Positions 44,995-55,943 of a DNA stretch of 64,000 bases are shown piece after piece (the stretch's first letter is position 1; each line of letters opens with the position of its first letter). The DNA is taken from assembly GCA_008704415.1 (NCBI GenBank), contig VXIS01000044.1, positions 124,001 to 188,000 of the forward strand. The letters run 5' to 3'. This DNA is from Sphaerosporella brunnea (lineage: Eukaryota; Ascomycota; Pezizomycetes; Pezizales; Pyronemataceae). A program made the position numbers and the translations under genes. The notes under the pieces are model-generated. The model was not told the DNA's origin and made no database searches. It saw only the letters and a list, made by a program, of their open reading frames with translations.

Positions 44995-45087
44995 CCGTAT
45001 TATCTCGGTACTAAGGCCATGTGGCAAAGTCACTGCGCTCTGTGGAGAAGTCACTTAGCCACATTGCCTATGGCCGGGATAATACGG
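44995..45087. mobile_element. Short MITE with TA target duplication
   Basis: 93 bp with ends CCGTATTATCTCGG and its near complement, TA at 44993-44994 and 45088-45089. It shares CCATGTGGCAAAGTCACT with the foldback element at 9500-9614. Its CCGTATTATCTC end resembles CCGTATAATCTC of the large element starting 445 bp to the right. Confidence 0.7.
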
Positions 45088-45531
45088 TATCAGTGCGACA
45101 GCAGCACTACCGCATATTTTGAATTTTGAAATCTACATGATTGCCAAATTAGGACCGCATTATTTGGACTTTTTGAGTGAAACAATGCGCATTTATTTCA
45201 CTTTTGCAATACGCAATGAGCATCATCAACCTCATCGTCGCCCACATCAAGGCGGCACAACGCGCAAAGCCCAAAACTGCGGGAACCTCTGTAAACGATT
45301 GTGTTGATCAAAGTAACACCCAACTCTGACACTCTCGTGACTGTAAGAGTGAGAATCGCAGCGTTATGAAACGTAAAAAACGACTTCGTGGTATTTGCAG
45401 TTCTTAAGCCAAACACTACATATTCTCATCTCGAGGAGGGGTTCCAGCGTGCGGTCGTTCAAAATACAGTAGTCAACCCCAGGCGAGGTATTTGGGGACA
45501 ATAGTGGCCGTTTCGAATGCAGAGTGCGGTA
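45088..45531. other. Spacer before the large element
   Basis: No gene or clear repeat seen. Confidence 0.4.
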
Positions 45532-45571
45532 CCGTATAATCTCATATATAAGGTACACCCCCATTTTGGGA
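45532..45571 (+). repeat. Left 40-bp terminal inverted repeat of outer element
   Basis: Identical to the reverse complement of 59295-59334; begins CCGTATAATCTC after a TA. Confidence 0.93.
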
Positions 45572-45705
45572 ATAGCGCTGTTTTTAGCTGCGCTTAACCG
45601 CAAGCAGGCTAGCGCGGCTTGGCGCTGCAACGTCGCTCCACCACTTCACAAGAGCGGGGAGAATGAATTTCAGCACCTATTGTGATCTACACATATTTCC
45701 CAACA

Positions 45706-46063
45706 ATGACCTCGATACCATCTGTTGTGTCCAATTCTGCCTGTGCAATTCCCAAAGAATTCCTCTTTTCCTTTAAGTTTTCAACTGCCTCAGCACCTCT
45801 TGAAGATAAACTACAACGGGGTTCAGCTCAACGTCCGAAGCCCAAACGGAAACCAGGTCCTCGGAAGAAGCCAATTTCTGCTGTGCCACCAAAGAAATTT
45901 GCTCCTCCACGAGTTTCACCTTCCCGCCAGCGTCAATCCTTCACCACTGCCTTTAAACTGGGAGTTCTTACATGGTGAGAGCATGGTACAGTTCAAACTC
46001 CACGTGGGAGCACTCGAGCTCCCACTCGAAACGACGTTGCAATACGTTATGGCCTGAAACAGG
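45706..46063 (+). pseudogene. Outer-element transposase, N-terminal piece
   Basis: ATG 45706 opens a Ser/Pro/Lys-rich leader (PKPKRKPGPRKKPIS) and then SRQRQSFTTAFKLGVLTW, the first helix of a brinker-like DNA-binding domain. A TGA (45976-45978) stands where the family has a second Trp. Beyond it the same frame continues EHGTVQTPRG...TRNDVAIRYGLKQ up to the insertion site of the 10-kb element at 46063/46064. The frame resumes at 56137 as VHYVNRWRQ. So the gene carries both a nonsense change and the insertion. Confidence 0.8.
46055..46063 (+). repeat. Left target-site duplication (9 bp)
   Basis: TGAAACAGG, repeated at 56128-56136. Joining the flanks at this duplication restores the outer transposase frame. 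An extra T could make it 10 bp; the inverted ends fit 9. Confidence 0.85.
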
Positions 46064-46191
46064 TGGCCTCGCATCCAGTCCCCTGGTGCCGACCGCTGGC
46101 GTGACCCAGGAATCGCTGCTACGGCGTACAACCGGTGATACGCTAGTCTAGCGCGTGAATCCCAAAACGTACTGTAAATGTTGGTGAGAGG

Positions 46192-46222
46192 GCCTGGAGA
46201 CTTCCACCTCACCAAAATCGAT
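46192..46222 (+). repeat. Subterminal 31-bp inverted repeat, left
   Basis: Begins GCCTGGAGACTTCC and ends AAAATCGAT; exact reverse complement of 55913-55943. It lies 14 bp before the DUF6589 start codon. Confidence 0.9.
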
Positions 46223-46235
46223 TCTTCCCGACAAC

Positions 46236-49034
46236 ATGCCTACTACCCGTGGAATCGCTTCGTGCATCACCGGCCAGTCAGAACAGAGTAATCCCGTTCA
46301 ACCCGGGACGCCGATCGAGGAATCCCGACATCACTCCCGGGGAGCTCAACCTGGCCCGCCAGGGCTTACACCTCTGCTATATCTCGATTCTGAAGCTCGT
46401 AGAATGGGATTCTCCTCACTTGCACAGGCCGTACTACACCAGGTTTCGGAGTCCTCAGACCTCGATCACTCTGCGCTCAAGGATTATACCGCACTCTTGA
46501 CGACAATCGTTGCGCAGAAGAAGTTCAACGCGACCATAGCAAGCTACAACAAACGATTCATGCGGGGTGTCACCCAGCTGCTTACGGACCACAGCATGAA
46601 GGAGTTAGATGTCCTCGTCGCAAAGCCTGAATCCCGATTCAATATGAAGCGTTTCACACCAGAGCATATCGAAAGCTTCAATCCCACCCTACTCCAGAGT
46701 GCCCACCAGCGATATACACCGACGTTGCACGCGATACTTCATGGTATCCTGCACAAAGACAATTCCCGACCGGCCCAAGATGATTCCCGCCGTAAACAGC
46801 GTCCCTATGATCGGGATTTGGTCGCCACCGCGGCCATCTGCATGCTATCATATGCCCGACACAGGGAATCCAACGGTCTGCAGGTGCTTACACATTTGGG
46901 CAATCAATCGATTTCAATGTGCTGACATCGGCAGGCTCTCGTGGGATATTTTCTATTCGCAAGCAATACTTCCAAGAGGACAATCGAAGTCTTGCATAGG
47001 TTTGGTCTGTCCGTCTCCTACGAGACGATTCTCAAAGCACTCCGGCACAATGCGGAAGCCTCACGAGACCAATTGCGCCGGGTAGTCAAAGAAGGCCGAT
47101 TCATGATATCATTCGACAACATGAACTTCTATCGAAATGTGCGCGATCAGAGAGCCCACAATCGGAGTCATCAAGTTAATTACACAGCCGGGTTCATCTG
47201 CGTCATGGATTGCGATTGTGGGTCCGGACCAGACTGCGAGTGCGGGGCATTGCCGGAGCGAAGTATCGATCACAAGGCGGCGAGTTTGCTCAGCTTCAAG
47301 GATTTCGATATCGATTCCGACGCCCAGATGTATCTCCATAACGCGGCCGATTATCTGTTCGGTACCGTGCTCAAGCGCCATTTTGCAAGCGCAATGAGCA
47401 AGCAGAAAGACCCGGAAACCCGTGGGCCCCGCTACTCAGTGCCGGATCCCCCTTTGGCCCATATCCGCGTCAAACAGGATCGGGCCCGGATACTGACATT
47501 CCAGACGCTGGATATGGATGAAGCGTCTATATCCGGGACAATCGATATCTTAAAGGCGCTCGTGCAGGAGCTCGGGATCGATTGTGAAGATGTGCTAGAC
47601 CGCAAGATCATGCTCCATGGGGATTACTTAACTGTGCGCAACGTAACTCGCGCTATGTTTCGGAGATCGGTTGAACCTGAACCTCTTATGCGATTCGGCT
47701 GGGTAGAGCCGATTGCTGGGTTGTTTCATCTTCAGATGAACGTGCTGAAGTTGATATTTGGGGTTTTTGAAGGAGAAGCGGCGGATCCAGGCTCTCTCAA
47801 ACGATTCAGCACTATCCTTCGCAGAAAGGGTGTTAGCAAGGATATCAAGGATTTCCACGCATGTGACGATTTCTTCAGAATGGTCCTCGAAGCCTATATC
47901 CTGGCATACTATCAGCATTATGCGGGGCTGGCATATGCCAATCAGCTGAATGCTCACCTCGAAACGAGCGATTGGCCCGCCCAAATCGCACTGGCGGTGC
48001 GCGCTGGGATTGATCCTTTCATGGTATCGCGGGTGCGTTCGGTGGCCCGCGAGTCAATCGATGCTGCCGTAGGGGTCCGCATGGAGGAGGAGCGTGCGAA
48101 ATGGGAGGTGCTTAAGGCGCAGCGGCGATTACAGCGTCAAAACGGACAATCGCTTGCAAATTTGCCCCGCAAGGATTGGAAGAACATCCAATCGAGGTTA
48201 ACCGCGGATTTGGGTGCGGGGATAAGAGACATTGTCAAAGAGAACGCCATGTTATTCCTTAATTGTGGTCTCATCTATCTCGACTTCCACGACGCATGTC
48301 GGGGAGGATTCAGTGGGCGCGTAGAGAGGTGCGTCAAGATGTTCGCAATCCTATTTGCGGGTGGGAAGCACGGCAATTACGCCGGTGAATGTATCCATCT
48401 TGTGGCGTGTTTAGCCCGTATGTGGAAACCGGAATTCAAACAAGCTTGGCTGGACTACTGCCTGATCAACCCGAACTCCAGGCCTGACATATACTGCGCA
48501 ATCGATAGGCACGGCGAAACAGTCATTCGAGAGAACAAGGACAAGGTGCGGCCGTCAGCCAATGCTAAGGATGATCGATTTTTGAGAGAGGTGGTGGCAC
48601 GCAATGTTGGATCACTCCGGGCAAGCAAGCATGTAATGGCCGAATGCACCGGGGCAACGGACTATCGAAATCGACATACGGAAGTGTCACGGACTGAGGA
48701 TATCAGCTTGATCCGCAAAAAACTGGTTGAAGCCCATGTCTTTACACACGTACCAGGGCGCGGATCTGATTCCCACCCCGCAGGCCGATTGAAGGAATAT
48801 GAAGATATCATCGGAAGCGGGTACTGTGCGATGGCCAGTGGGATTCCGATTAGTAAGTATCTGGCAAGGGCACGGTTTACATGGGATTCAGAATTGCCTC
48901 AAGAAGACGATGCGGATCTGGTTGAGGAAGCTGAATTGGATGACGGTGAACCCGGTTGTGGCGTGTATTCAACTGGGCAGAGGTTGGATGAGCCCGGGTT
49001 CAATGAAATCGATGACAGTGAGGACGAACTGTAG
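46236..49034 (+). CDS. DUF6589 protein, candidate transposase
   Basis: 915 aa from exons 46236-46883 and 46935-49034 (51-nt intron; branch GTGCTGAC, acceptor CGGCAG). The family is recognised from SFDNMNFYRNVRDQ..HQVNYTAGF, FQTLDMDEASISGTIDIL, KIMLHGDYLTVRN, RFGWVEPIAGLFHLQMN and LKRFSTILRRKGV...DFHACDDFF, all in DUF6589 order. A Cys cluster (CDCGSGPDCECG, about 309-319) could bind metal. DUF6589 has no established function that I know of. Acidic residues in conserved settings are D277 (SFDN), D446 (LHGD) and E701 (GNYAGECIHLV). This is the spacing and flavour of an RNase-H-like DDE/D nuclease, so I infer a transposase. The acidic C-terminus (EEDDADLVEEAELDDGE) is unlike a nuclease end. It faces the helicase gene tail to tail with a 23-bp gap. 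Confidence 0.85.
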
Positions 49035-49057
49035 AAGAAGCAAGAATCATATTGTAG

Positions 49058-51493
49058 CTAGCGGTCGAATCGTGGAGGTTTATACGGGATGAACTCGTAG
49101 GCAATCGGGCCGGCGGGCGTCCGAGGGGGAAATGAATGATGCCGGAAAGGCCAATTTGCACCCTCGTCGATCCATTGGACAACATTGAAGGTGCGGGGCA
49201 TCGAGGCCGATTGCATTGTCCCGGGCGTAGAATGGATTGTCCCGGGGGTAGAATGCATTGTCCCGGGCAGGGATCGCATTGTCCCGGGGGTAGGATGCAT
49301 TGTCCCGGGCGTAGAATGGATTGTCCCGGGCGTAGAATGCATTGTCCCGAGCGCAGAATGCATTGTCCCGGGCAGGGATCGCATTGTCCCGGGCGTAGAA
49401 TGGATTGTCCCGGGGGTAGAATGCATTGTCCAGGGGGTAGAATGCATTGTCCCGGGCGTAGAATGGATTGTCCCGGGGGTAGGATGCGTTGTCCCGGGCA
49501 GGGATCGCATTGTGCCGGGCAGGGATCTTTCACTCCCGTGTTGATTGGCGGTCTGGAGCAAAGCCTGACGGATACACTCCAGTAATTCCAGAGCCTTCGG
49601 CCCAATGGCGGAATTGGGTATCGAAACTTTGGGAAGAACGGCCTGCAGATCGTCGACGCTGTGGAGTGCCATACAATTGGCGATTATCAGTTCTCTTTGA
49701 GAGGCCGGGAGAATCAGATGATACGTTTCCGGCCAATGTTGCTTCAACCAAGAGTCGATTGTTTGTCGAACTGCTGTAATTGCGGCCTGGCCAGGTTTTC
49801 GAACTGCAGGGCCGCGAGGTAAAGTCGATAGCCCCGGGGCAATCGACTCAATGCACCTGACGCTCAGTGAGGCCGATACGCCATTGAGAACACAATTTTG
49901 AGCGTCGTCAGGATCCAGAAGGTAAAGCATATTGTCACAGCAGCCCGGGGCACGATTTTGGGATTCATACGCTGCTGAATCGCCAAAAGTGGCAAGCGCG
50001 GCGCGGCATCGACAACCAAGAGTATTGACATAGAAGAGCAACCCGGGGTCCAAACGCGCACAGGCCGTGTCGGTTTTACCACGCTCGGAAGGATTCTTGT
50101 CTTTGTAGAATGAGCTAATCATGTCCCTCACCCTGTTGCGACTCACGGTGTCCCCGGGAATCACTTTCTGAATGTAGTCTTGATACTGTTCGGGACACTT
50201 GGGGCCATTCGCGAGGAAGAACCGTGAGTCCGCAAAGACGATTGAGATTGCCGCAATTCGGGTATCACGCCCGGCACGGCCTAATTGCTGCCATAGTGCA
50301 GCCATGGTAACCAACTCGCTGAGTTTCCACTGCACTATGATCTTAACATCCGGGACATGGAGTCCCATTCCCGCGGCATCGGTGCAAATCAGGATTCTGG
50401 TAGACCCGTCCCGGAAGGCGTTCATGAATCGATCGCGAGTAGCTGCTTCAAGGTTCGAAGAGTAAGGTCTGATGACTGATTCTGCGCGTTCAGCCCAAAA
50501 GTGCTTGGCTCGGGCTGCAAGCCAAAGGTAGATCTTGTGGGCCTCATCTATGTTGTCGACAAAAACCATTGCTTTGTGGATTGACCATATCGGCCCCTGA
50601 CGGGATAGCAGGAAATCGAGCTTAGAGTAGTCAATCGATTGCTTAGTGGGAAGCTTAGAGACAATGTGCATGATATTCGGCCGGTCAATGCTGAGTCTGT
50701 ACAGACGGGTCCTTCCAGGCCTCAGCTGAAGCGATTGGCTGACAAAGGCCAGAACATTAGGCATAAGAGTTGCCGAGAGCGCAATGATCGGGATCGTCGG
50801 GAAATGAGCTCTCAACGCCCCGATATTGAGGTAATCCTACGTGCTATTAGCAGCCCGTACTCAGCGAGTCAGTGTAGCCATGATTCACCTTCCGGAATTC
50901 CCTCCAGCCCCAGACGAGGTGCGATTCGTCGACAGCAACTGCCTTCAAACGCGTGCAAAACTGATTGCTTCTGCCTCGTATGGTTTTCAGCCAGAAATAA
51001 GACCCGTCGCGTAACAAAACTTCGGGTGAAGCCAGGACCAAATCGAATGCACCACTGTCAACTTGATTCCAGAGGGCAGGGTTAACCATGAGGTTTTCTC
51101 GAGTCAGCTCAGCGACTCTGAAGCCTTGATCGATCACCCACTGGGCCTATTCTCTCATCCTCCAAGTCAGCTCTAGAATCCCAAACGCTGCGGGGTACAA
51201 ACCTGATCGCGGATCAACGCCAGTGTAGGTGAAACCACCAATACAATCGCTTTCTCGGAGACCGCGAGAATCGCCTGATAAACCAGACTTTTCCCGGAGC
51301 CTGTCCCAGCAATCACAATGACATCGTCGCCCCGAATGCAATCCGCTGTGGCACACGCCTGCCATGACTTCGGAGCAAATCCAAATCTCTGCTGTATCTT
51401 ATCCGCGAGTCGCCTCGGTGCCGGTGCACCTGAAGGATCGACTTCAGTCCAGGGCTGTCTCCCGGCTGTTTGGTGGATAGCCCGCTGAGTCAT
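49058..51493 (-). CDS. RecQ-family DNA helicase with a 7-residue tandem-repeat tail
   Basis: 775 aa from exons 51493-51203, 51146-50889 and 50836-49058 (introns of 56 and 52 nt). Helicase motifs: Walker A IAGTGSGKS (62-69), DESH (about 170-173, motif II) with HLVWGWREFRKDY, ALSAT (III), VFVDN (IV), ILICTDAAGMGLHVPDV (V) and QQLGRAGRD (VI). A RecQ zinc-binding-like part follows (CRCRAALATFGD...CCDNM). A linker leads to about 15 copies of a 7-residue unit of the PGTMHST type, then a short end. RecQ enzymes unwind DNA 3' to 5'. In a transposon it could process ends or aid repair of donor sites. It differs from subtelomeric TLH helicases in being inside a TIR-bounded element. Its promoter holds the same motif as the repeat tail. 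Confidence 0.88.
49214..49530. repeat. 21-bp tandem repeat inside the helicase coding end
   Basis: About 15 units, plus-strand core ATTGTCCCGGGnGTAGAATGn. It keeps frame on the minus strand (seven codons per unit). The CCCGGGACAAT core is the same as in the upstream array at 51578-52306. Confidence 0.9.
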
Positions 51494-51577
51494 GTCCTCC
51501 GTGATCGTGATGAGTATCGAATCGTTGGTTGCTCAGGGAGGCCCGGATCGCATCAACGCGTTGCGGGTTGAATTGTC

Positions 51578-52306
51578 ATTGTCCCGGGGGTTGCAGTCGA
51601 TAGTCCCGGGTTAAAGCACATTGTCCCGCGACCTCAGGGGCCAATCATTTTTGACGCGACGGGACAAAGCACATTGTCCCGGGAGTTGCAGTCGATAGTC
51701 CCGCAGCGCTAAGGGGACAAAGCACATAGTCCCGGGGGTTGCAGTCGATAGTCCCGGGTTAAAGCACATTGTTCCGCGACCTCAGGGGCCAATCATTTTT
51801 GACGCGACGGGACAAAGCACATTGTCCCGGGGGTTGCAGTCGATAGTCCCGGGTTAAAGCACATTGTCCCGCGACCTCAGGGGCCAATCATTTTTGACGC
51901 GACGGGACAAAGCACATTGTCCCGGGAGTTGCAGTCGATAGTCCCGCAGCGCTAAGGGGACAAAGCACATAGTCCCGGGGGTTGCAGTCGATAGTCCCGG
52001 GTTAAAGCACATTGTTCCGCGACCTCAGGGGCCAATCATTTTTGACGCGACGGGACAAAGCACATTGTCCCGGGGGTTGCAGTCGATAGTCCCGGGTTAA
52101 AGCACATTGTCCCGCGACCTCAGGGGCCAATCATTTTTGACGCGACGGGACAAAGCACATTGTCCCGGGAGTTGCAGTCGATAGTCCCGCAGCGCTAAGG
52201 GGACAAAGCACATAGTCCCGGGGGTTGCAGTCGATAGTCCCGGGTTAAAGCACATTGTCCCGGGACAATCAACTTTGACCCGAGGGGGTATTGGATATTG
52301 TCCCGC
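51578..52306. repeat. Three 243-bp tandem units upstream of the helicase gene
   Basis: Units start at 51578, 51821 and 52064 and are nearly identical. Each contains several ATTGTCCCG or ATAGTCCCG cores, many followed by GGG (palindromic CCCGGG), plus GACCTCAGGGGCCAATCA. The array ends 85 bp upstream of the helicase ATG and about 90 bp beyond the 3' end of the next gene, so it sits in the helicase promoter. No coding frame. Confidence 0.9.
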
Positions 52307-52393
52307 AGTGCGTGTCAACGGCGATTCTCTTTGTCATTCGCAAACCTCATGCAAGAACCAACAATTCGATACAAAATTCGATTAACCACGAAA

Positions 52394-53064
52394 CTAATAA
52401 CCTCTATGGGGCCTCGGCAGCCCCAACATCACCAGGTAATCGTTCCTGATCTTTTGTATCGGGGTATTGGCTCCCCAATCGAAACCATAGAAGGACCCCC
52501 AAGGGGTCCACCGCCCAAGATCGTTCGAATCAAACGCCGACTTTCTAAATGGAGCGCTTGCGTGGGCGTCCCCCGACTCCTCGTTGACTATCTTCAGATA
52601 GCCATACCTAGGAGCATGGTCCGGGGCGGACGCCTCGTATCGTGCCCGATTGATTGCCCGGACCTGGACGTTGTATCGTCTGTACTCTGGGTCAGCAATC
52701 GTATAGTATATCAAAATCGATTGCTTGCTAACCTATTGCTTGCTATGACCTGCATTGCTGAAGGTGGATCGGACTGCATGAGGGCATGCAGTTGTTGGGG
52801 AGTCCATTTCCGCAGAAGGACTGTTGGTCTTTGCAGAAAGACGGCGTGTGAGACCGAAGCTTTTGGAGTTGCCTTAGCACCTCCTGCAGGAGCCTTTGGA
52901 GCGATTGGTGGTGCCTGAGCAGGAGGTGCTGGAGCGATTGGTGGTGCCTGAGCACCCCCAGCAGGAGGTGCTGGAGCCATTGGTGGTGCCTGAGCACTTC
53001 CGGGAGGAGCATTTGGAGCGTTTTTTGGTGTGTTAGCACTTCCAGCAGGAGCTTTAGGAGCCAT
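52394..53064 (-). CDS. Small Ala/Pro-rich protein of the DUF6589-RecQ element
   Basis: 201 aa from exons 53064-52750 and 52684-52394 (65-nt intron; branch TGCTGAC; acceptor GAG gives the phase). Residues 1-65 are tandem APPIAPAPPAGGAQ-type repeats, encoded by a GGTGCTGG-rich minisatellite (52870-53050). The C-terminal 130 residues look folded: RPTVLLRKWTPQQLHALMQSD near the intron, YRRYNVQVRAINRARYEAS, YGYLKIVNEESGD, FDSNDLGRWTPWGSFYGFDWG. WTPQQLHALMQ resembles a single Myb/SANT-like first helix, but that is weak. Unknown function. It is transcribed in line with the helicase gene, separated from it by the 243-bp array. Confidence 0.6.
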
Positions 53065-53274
53065 GGTGTATGTGTGTATGAATCGAATCCAACCTGTGGA
53101 TCGCCATCTTTAAAGGGCGTTATTGACAGCCCATCTCGAAGGTGAATTGACTATAACAAGGAAACCCAACCTGACGCCTAAAACCGATAAACCCAACCTG
53201 AAGCCTGAAACCGATACCGCACCAACAAAGAAACCGATCCCTTCCCGATCCTTCTATGAGCAATCCCCCCCTTA

Positions 53275-55807
53275 CTACGAGGACTCCTTAACATCTGGGG
53301 ATTGCTGTTGCGGGGAATCGTCTCGCCCACTAACAAACCTCGATATGCCCCGCTCTATGTTGATTCCCGTGTCGGCCGGCGCACCCTTTTCTGCCTCCAT
53401 GGACGACATAATGGCCTGCTCCTCGTCGATATCGTCGCTGAGCGCAGGGGGTCCAACGTCGCAATACCCTTGAGGTTGCCTGGAATCGCCAAGGTGAGGC
53501 AACTGCACCTCATCCTCTTCCTCCGCGTCAGAATTGGGCAGGTGCCTATCGTCGTCGGAGTAAACATCAGATGGCCCACCCATGATCGAAGCCATGCTGA
53601 CCGGCGGGGAATCGATTCGAACAGGTGTCGATCGATCTACCCGCGAGCTAGTGAGGGACGCAGGCGTTGAGTCTGCCGTGGAATCGAAACTGGAGTAGGC
53701 CCGCTGACCTACTGACGGTGTCGCGCTACGTTTTGACCATGCCCCGAAGGATGGCGATCTCGTAGTCTCCGGAACCCATTGCGGCTGCTGAGGCTGCGAC
53801 CGCCTCTGATGCTGCTGATCCCGCTGATGCTGCTCCCGCTGCTGAACCTGCGGCGGTTGCATGTGGGGCTCCCAGCCGCTGCGGTGCAGCGGTGGGGGCG
53901 GAATCGACTTTCCCGCCTGCGGATGACCCTGGGAGACATTACGGGCGACACCCCGCCTATCAGCGATTGGCGCAGGGAACTGGGCACCCGCCGCCGCATC
54001 CCGAACAGGAGTTGGAATCGCATCCAGCGGGGGGAGTGTCGGCGGTGAAATCTGCGGCATGAATCGATTCCCGCGTTGGGCTGACCATCCAGCCATTGGG
54101 GCAGGGAATTGGGCTCCCGCCGCCGCATCCCGAACGGGATTTGGAATCGCATCCAGAGGGGGGAGTGTCGGCGGTGAATTCTGGGGGATGAATCGATTCC
54201 CGCCGCGTTGTGCGGACCATCCCCGAGGGACTCTGTGCTCTGGACCAGTTTTTGCTCTCAAATCGGCGATCGCTTTGCTGTTGCGGGCCGTGTCACGATA
54301 GGACTGCTCCAGTGTCTGGCGCTGAATGCGCCATTGCTCATAGTCCCTCGTTGCCTTTTCACGGATGGCAACCAGTTCATTCCGACGGGCCATCGAAAGG
54401 ATCATCTGGCTGTCTATCCGGGCCAATTCCATAGCTATGTAATCGTCCCATAGCTGCGCCTTCTTCCAGATCGGTGCCTTCGCAAAAGCAACGGCGAAAT
54501 CAGTCACGAACTGATCTGAATCAGTCGGGATGAAATCGCCTTTTGGCGTAAACACGCCGTCATCGGGATTGTAGAACTCCGTTGGCAAATCGAAGCCGCT
54601 GAGCGGAGGAGCACCACCTCGGGTGCTTTCAGTCTCATAAATAGCCCTGAAAGCTTCCCGCTGTTCGGCAACAGTCTCCTCTGCTTGTCCCCGCGCAGAA
54701 CCAATTGCCTCCCGTGGAAATGGCAGAGCCCCGGCCAAATCCGCTTTCGATTTCAAGACGTTGTCGAAATCGAATTTTGGCGGGGGAGCGCTGTGGGCCT
54801 CCTGCCGGGCAGCCTTGAGCGATTCTAGTGGCGGCAGCGGCTGCAGCGGACGACCCGCCGTAGGAACGATTCTGGGTGTCGCCTTGAGGGCCTCGGCATG
54901 CGGCGACATAATCCTACGCAGATCGAAAATTCGCTGCTCACGGCCAATCTCTTTCTTGCCGGTCCGAGCATGGTGAGCAATGATATGGGAGCGGACCAGC
55001 TCCAGGGCGATTCGCGTGAGCTCCGCATACCACATCTCGCCCCTATCCTCACTGCTGAACCACCGGACCTGGCCATCTGCGGCCATGGGCACTCTCAAAC
55101 CACGCAGGCATAGGAGCCAGAAATCGGTGCATTGGGTCAGACCCCACTGCAAACCCGATTTTCCGTTCCACAACAACAAATCGTCGGGCTTTGCGGGGTT
55201 TGGAGGCACGCGGGAATCTCTCGATTTGCGCCGGCTACACAGCGAATCAATTAGCTATCACCAGAAAAACGATTGCCGCGGCCACTCACACAGCGCTTGT
55301 ACGGGCTTCTATCCAATCCTTTCCGGAGTCAGTCGCGATCCAGCTTTCTGCATACGCGCGCACACGCTCCAAGAAAAAGCCTTGGAACGTGTGAAAGCTG
55401 TCCTCGAAACGCTCGGACAGCTTCTGTGCAGTTTCTGAGGAATCGCTTTCGGCGAACGCGGGTAAGGTTCGCCGAAAAAGCTCCGCACGCTCGTCGGGAT
55501 TGAAATCCCGCGAGGCCGTGAACAGCTGCGCCCAGAAGTAATCCAGGCCGACTGCATAATCGTCTGCGGAGACGGCGTGGCTCAGAATGGCCGCGGAATC
55601 GGGATTGACGTATGCCTCGTAGCAGGCGTCCGACGAGGCACAGGGATCAATCGAATTGATGCCGTCACGACCGGCACGCCCTTTACGAGGGGAGACCAAT
55701 TTGGATTGACCCCGAGGGACCGTTCGTGCCTTCTTTGTGGCTTGTTGCCGTGCATCAGGAGTGGGCGAATCGCCCGTGCGCTTTGGGACTGCAGGTCGAG
55801 AAGTCAT
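53275..55807 (-). CDS. 825-residue protein of unknown function in the DUF6589-RecQ element
   Basis: Exons 55807-55290 and 55234-53275 (55-nt intron, GTGAGT...TGTGTAG, branch TAGCTAAT) add to 825 codons with phase kept. The N-terminus is basic (PDARQQATKKARTVPRGQSK), suggesting nuclear or DNA binding. A helical region follows (SADDYAVGLDYFWAQLF...ERFEDSFHTFQGFFLERVRAY). Then a hydrophobic, Trp-rich segment (LLLWNGKSGLQWGLTQCTDFWLLCLRGLRV) leads to a long helical middle (FVTDFAVAFAKAPIWKKAQLWDDYIAMELARI). The C-terminal 330 residues are disordered, with a near-exact duplication of about 40 residues (ISPPTLPPLDAIPTPVRDAA; 53965-54190) and Gln/His-rich sequence. I recognise no family. Its conservation with the DUF6589 gene elsewhere would show whether it is part of the machinery. 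Confidence 0.65.
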
Positions 55808-55912
55808 TGGTCTGGACGGGGATTTGTTGGGGGGTACACGGAAAATGCTCGGAATTGGTATGGGAATCGATTCTGAGAGAGCGAGAGGAGAATTTCGACG
55901 AGCTGGAGGAGT

Positions 55913-55943
55913 ATCGATTTTGGTGAGGTGGAAGTCTCCAGGC
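55913..55943 (-). repeat. Subterminal 31-bp inverted repeat, right
   Basis: Partner of 46192-46222; lies about 105 bp upstream of the 825-aa gene's start codon on the minus strand. Confidence 0.9.

Noticed and set aside
49214..49530. CRISPR-like array
   Set aside because: Units are 21 bp head to tail with no unique spacers and stay in frame with the helicase; it is a coding minisatellite in a eukaryote.
49058..51493. Helitron or subtelomeric TLH helicase
   Set aside because: The protein is RecQ-like with no Rep nuclease, the element has inverted ends and a target duplication, and no telomeric repeats occur in the window.
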